DNA from: Insolitispirillum peregrinum
Lineage (GTDB): Bacteria > Pseudomonadota > Alphaproteobacteria > Rhodospirillales > Rhodospirillaceae
Assembly (NCBI RefSeq): GCF_042665255.1
Contig: NZ_JBHTCD010000017.1
Reading direction: 5' to 3' (one strand)
Length of the DNA stretch: 64,000 nucleotides
Shown here: positions 60,850 to 64,000 of the stretch, piece by piece
How the letters are laid out: each line of letters starts with the position of its first letter
Position numbering within the stretch: the stretch's first letter is position 1
Notes under the pieces: generated by a model
Told to the model about the DNA's origin: nothing
The model's input: the letters and a program-made list of their open reading frames with translations, nothing else
The model's database searches: none
Made by a program: the position numbers and the translations under genes

Positions 60850-61505
60850 GGCCGGGGGAGGGTACGTTGCGCCGACGGGCAGGCCGTGTGCTTTTGTAAT
60901 GCATGCTGGTCTGGAGCCGGATTCTCTCTCCATGGTTTGAAATTCATCAATATACGTATAGATCGATGGCGATGTTCCTGTTCATGGTTTGCATGTGTGC
61001 GGACTGATTTGTGCAAGTGAATGTAGTATATTTATAATTGAAAAAGTATATTTATAGGGTAATTTGATGGTGAAAAAGTGCCGCACGGTCTTATATTAGT
61101 TATATTTGAAAAATGAATGTTCTGTGTATGGGGTATATCTCAGGGCGCAAATAACGATCATTGTGATCGTTATTGGTTAAATTGATTTGACTGTGGAAAT
61201 CTATTGCGAACATATCGTGTTTCGTTTAAGAGCCTATGACAGCAGCGATACAGGATGACGCGGTATCGCAAGGGTGGAAATCAATCGCAGTGGTGGCGCA
61301 ATACGTTTGATCTTTGAGCGTTGGCAAATACTCGTAGACGCAGAGTGAGCCAGAGCTGACGGACAGACCGTCTTGCCTGACTGTACGCCTGTTGACGAAA
61401 CGGGCACCTCGTTCCTGCGGCGTCTGCTCTCGGCCCGAATTGGCGCGTCCATCAGCACGCGGAGAGGGCTGGTTTGATTCTTTTTGGGCTGGAGGTCAGT
61501 GACCA
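60850..61505. other. AT-rich intergenic region before the chemotaxis genes
   Basis: No gene recognised. From about 60940 to 61230 the composition is strikingly AT-rich. It contains a direct repeat AGTATATTTATA at 61025-61036 and 61045-61056 (20-bp period) and a near-perfect palindrome around 61150-61174. The last 270 bases return to GC-rich composition and should include the cheY promoter. Confidence 0.5.
61150..61174. promoter_or_regulatory. Perfect inverted repeat, candidate operator or RNA hairpin
   Basis: AATAACGATCA-TTG-TGATCGTTATT: an 11-bp perfect stem with a three-base spacer and no T run. Its symmetry and position suggest a regulator site upstream of the chemotaxis genes; no cognate regulator is identifiable. 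Confidence 0.45.
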
Positions 61506-61871
61506 ATGTCGAAAGTTGTTCTGAGCGTTGACGATTCCGCCAGCATGCGGCAGATGGTCAGCTTCGCCCTCGAAGGGGCAGGGTATACCGTGCGGACCGC
61601 CGTTGACGGGGTGGATGCGCTGGATGTGCTGGCCAAGGGGCCGGTTGACCTGATCCTGACCGACCTGAACATGCCGCGGATGGACGGGCTGACCCTGATC
61701 AGGCAGGTGCGCACCCTGCCGAGCTGCCGTTTTGTACCGATCATTTTCCTGACCACGGAATCCGAAGACAGCAAAAAGGCCGAGGCGAAGGCTTCCGGTG
61801 CAACAGGCTGGATCGTCAAGCCGTTCCAGCAGGACCAACTGCTGGCGGTGGTGAAGCGCTTTTTAGGGTAA
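61506..61871 (+). CDS. cheY: CheY-type single-domain response regulator
   Basis: 121 residues, REC only: acidic pocket DD (9-10), phospho-acceptor Asp53 (LILTDLNMPRMDGL), Thr in FLTTES and Lys in WIVKPFQ. GGAGG precedes the start by ten bases. Followed by cheA, with which it probably forms a chemotaxis or chemosensory operon controlling the flagellar motor or another output. Confidence 0.9.
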   Translation: MSKVVLSVDDSASMRQMVSFALEGAGYTVRTAVDGVDALDVLAKGPVDLILTDLNMPRMDGLTLIRQVRTLPSCRFVPIIFLTTESEDSKKAEAKASGATGWIVKPFQQDQLLAVVKRFLG

Positions 61872-61886
61872 CGCATTGGCTGAACG

Positions 61887-61921
61887 GCAGGGTTTGCGTA
61901 ATCCGGCCCTGCTGTTGTTTT
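61887..61921 (+). terminator. Weak hairpin between cheY and cheA
   Basis: Stem GCAGGG (61887-61892) with CCCTGC (61907-61912) followed by TGTTGTTTTT. It may partially terminate or attenuate transcription into cheA. Confidence 0.4.
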
Positions 61922-61986
61922 TCCGTGATGTGCATCCTGATCCCTCCTGAAGGGCGCGTTTGTTTTCCGTAACAAAGGGGCGTTCC

Positions 61987-64000
61987 ATGGTTGCTTCAAC
62001 GCCATCACCCGCCGAAACGTTCCTGCAGGAAGCTGCCGAGCTTCTGGAGGATCTGGAGGCTGCGTTGCTCGATCTGGAGCACGATCCGCTGAATTCGGAA
62101 CTGATCAACCGGGCGTTCCGGGCCTTGCATACCATCAAGGGCTCGGGGGCGATGTTCGGTTTTGATGAGGTGGCCGCATTCACCCATCACGTCGAAGGCG
62201 CTTTTCAGAAAGTGCGCGACGGCCAGCAGAGCATCTCGTCCGGGCTGATTGCCGCCACACTGGAAGCCGAAGATCACATTCGTGATCTGCTGGCGCAGCA
62301 CAATGATGCCGAGCGCGGCGCACGACTGACGCAAACGTTTCTGTCGCTGATGGCGGGCGGGGTGATGGCGACCAGTGCGCCAGAGGTACCGGCTGCCGCC
62401 GCCGGGACGGATGGCGATGGTCAGCCGCGCCGCTGGCACATCCGCTGCCGTCTGGCTCCGCAGACGATGGCCTTCGGGACCAATCCGCTGGTGTTGCTGG
62501 ACGAACTGCGGGCGCTGGGGGACTGCATCGTGGTGGCCTTGCCCGAGGCCATTCCGACGCTTGAGACCCTTGATCCGCTGTGCTGCTATCTGGAATGGGA
62601 CATTTTCCTGTCAACGCCGCACCCGAAAACGGCGATCGAGGATGTGTTCCTGTTCGTGATGGATGACAGCGAGATCACCATCTCGCCGCTGGACGACAAA
62701 ACCGTCTCGCCCCTGCTGGGGGAAATCCTGATTGCCCGTGGCGATGTACCGCGGGAGGTGGTTGAGGAAACCGTTGCACAACAGCGGCCACTGGGGCAGA
62801 TGCTGGTCAAGGCCGGGGCCGTTTCGCCCGAGCGGGTGGTGTCAGCGCTGGTGCAGCAGCATGAAACCCGCAAACAGGGGACATCCCCGGCCAAGGCAGG
62901 CACCTCAGCCCCCCCCGGGCAGGACAGCAGCCATGGCAGCGTACGGGTGCAGGCGGAACGTCTGGACAGCCTGATGGATCAGGTGGGCGAGCTGGTGATC
63001 GCACAGGCCCGCCTGCGCCAGCTGGCGGCGGGCAGTGACGACATCCTGTTGCGGGCGATCAGCGAAGACATCGAGCGGTTGTCAGCCGATCTGCGCGATA
63101 CCACCATGGGCATCCGCATGGTGCCGATCGGCACGCTGTTCAGCCGGTTCCGCCGGGTGGTGCGCGACCTGTCGCAATCGCTGCACAAAGAGGTCGCGCT
63201 GACCACCGAAGGCGACGAGGCCGAGCTGGACAAGACGGTGATCGAACGCCTGAATGACCCGCTGGTCCATTTGATCCGCAATTGCGTTGACCATGGTCTG
63301 GAAACGGCGGACGACCGTCTTGCGGCAGGAAAGCCGGCTGGTGGGCATGTTCATCTGGCGGCAATGCATTCAGGCGGTCAAATCCTGATCACCATTTCCG
63401 ATGATGGCCGTGGCATGAACCGGGCGGCAATCCGTGCCAAGGCCGAGGAACGCGGGCTGACCACCCCCGATGCGGTGCTGTCGGACAGCGACATCCTGAA
63501 CTTCATTTTCCACCCCGGTTTCTCGACCGCCAAAGAAGTCAGCGCCGTTTCCGGGCGCGGTGTCGGGCTGGATGTGGTCAAGCGGACCATTGATGCCCTG
63601 CGCGGCACCATCGACATCAACAGCACGGTGGGGGAGGGAACAACCATCACCCTGCGGCTGCCGCTGACGCTGGCGATCATCGATGGCCTGCTGGTGCGGG
63701 TTGGCTGTGGCCGCTATGTCATTCCGCTGGCGGCGATTGAGGAATGCGTCGAACTGTCGGCGGCAAGGGCCTCGGCGGACAGCGGCTGCGCTTTCCTCAA
63801 CCTGCGCGGGTCGCTGGTGCCGTTCCTGCACCTGCGCGACATTTTCCACGCCGATGGCGACAAGGACCCCTATCAAAAGGTGGTGGTGATTGCCTTTGGC
63901 AACGAACGCATCGGGCTGGTGGTCGATCAGGTGATTGGTCAGCACCAGACGGTGATCAAGTCCCTCAGCAAGATTTTGTCCGATGTGCGCGAGTTTTCCG
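61987..64000 (+). CDS. cheA: Chemotaxis histidine kinase CheA, partial at window end
   Basis: 671 codons visible, no stop before the window end. Hpt (P1) domain with the phospho-accepting His48 in RALHTIKGSGAMFGF; a central adaptor region; an insert VSPLLGEILIARGDVPREVV leading into GQMLVKAGAVSPERVV, resembling the short bihelical repeats of type II secretion ATPase N-termini; dimerisation domain (VQAERLDSLMDQVGELV); ATPase (LVHLIRNCVDHGLE, ISDDGRGMN, GRGVGLDVVK); and the beginning of the CheW-like domain (YVIPLAAIEECVEL). AAAGGGG precedes ATG 61987. Transfers phosphate to CheY from receptor arrays at the cell pole (family knowledge). Confidence 0.93.
   Translation, partial: MVASTPSPAETFLQEAAELLEDLEAALLDLEHDPLNSELINRAFRALHTIKGSGAMFGFDEVAAFTHHVEGAFQKVRDGQQSISSGLIAATLEAEDHIRDLLAQHNDAERGARLTQTFLSLMAGGVMATSAPEVPAAAAGTDGDGQPRRWHIRCRLAPQTMAFGTNPLVLLDELRALGDCIVVALPEAIPTLETLDPLCCYLEWDIFLSTPHPKTAIEDVFLFVMDDSEITISPLDDKTVSPLLGEILIARGDVPREVVEETVAQQRPLGQMLVKAGAVSPERVVSALVQQHETRKQGTSPAKAGTSAPPGQDSSHGSVRVQAERLDSLMDQVGELVIAQARLRQLAAGSDDILLRAISEDIERLSADLRDTTMGIRMVPIGTLFSRFRRVVRDLSQSLHKEVALTTEGDEAELDKTVIERLNDPLVHLIRNCVDHGLETADDRLAAGKPAGGHVHLAAMHSGGQILITISDDGRGMNRAAIRAKAEERGLTTPDAVLSDSDILNFIFHPGFSTAKEVSAVSGRGVGLDVVKRTIDALRGTIDINSTVGEGTTITLRLPLTLAIIDGLLVRVGCGRYVIPLAAIEECVELSAARASADSGCAFLNLRGSLVPFLHLRDIFHADGDKDPYQKVVVIAFGNERIGLVVDQVIGQHQTVIKSLSKILSDVREFS

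Noticed and set aside
59200..60933. A 577-residue extension of the DUF4344-type protein
   Set aside because: The extra N-terminal part lies antisense to chaC and lacks domains; the ATG at 60171 has AAGGAG and begins a signal peptide.

Overview
The window comes from a GC-rich genome, most likely an alphaproteobacterium of the Rhodospirillales type. Pointers are an NAD-dependent Fds-type formate dehydrogenase, a large chemotaxis/two-component repertoire, a branched-chain-type ABC transporter with fused permeases, and short dispersed palindromes of a kind common in alphaproteobacteria. No rRNA, tRNA or CRISPR array was seen, so the placement is an inference.

Layout. 1-1010: wrecked IS630 and IS66 transposases. 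1257-8234: a strikingly AT-rich four-gene operon encoding two large dynamin-like GTPases, a 310-residue helical protein with isoprenoid-synthase-like Asp motifs, and a third, shorter GTPase. It lies between the IS scars and a bidirectional terminator and is the best candidate for an undescribed (possibly anti-phage or membrane-remodelling) system. 8365-17449 (minus): formate module (LysR regulator, fdsGBA, fdhD, fdsD, OFA-family carrier). 17472-20513 (minus): EpmC-like HEXXH protein, dicarboxylate/amino-acid symporter, family-3 binding protein. 20650-21300: a 112-bp tandem repeat array. 21273-24266: polyamine-type oxidase plus glutamine amidotransferase, with a divergent GntR regulator and a pair of candidate operators. 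24230-29084 (minus): amino-acid/amide-type ABC importer.

29263-33557: RND efflux pair. 33633-42553: a probable iron module beginning behind a Fur-box-like palindrome: exported 673-aa protein, a very large membrane/propeller/hexaheme cytochrome, an FTR1 iron permease, a flavoprotein and a small exported protein, followed by a polytopic membrane protein (42557-43978). 44022-55692: signal transduction, comprising a sensor pseudokinase, a FIST/hybrid-kinase/HD-GYP operon, and a 7TM-type sensor kinase with an OmpR-type regulator. 56008-60849: UspA, PhoX behind four 11-bp-spaced Pho-box-like repeats, a DUF4344-type exported protein, ChaC. 61506-64000: cheY and the start of cheA, cut by the window end.

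Functional logic: formate is imported and oxidised to NADH; polyamine and amino-acid derivatives are scavenged; iron and phosphate modules carry recognisable regulatory palindromes or repeats; several sensory systems feed a chemotaxis locus. Noncoding DNA is rich in repeated palindromic cassettes, four families of which occur more than once in this window.
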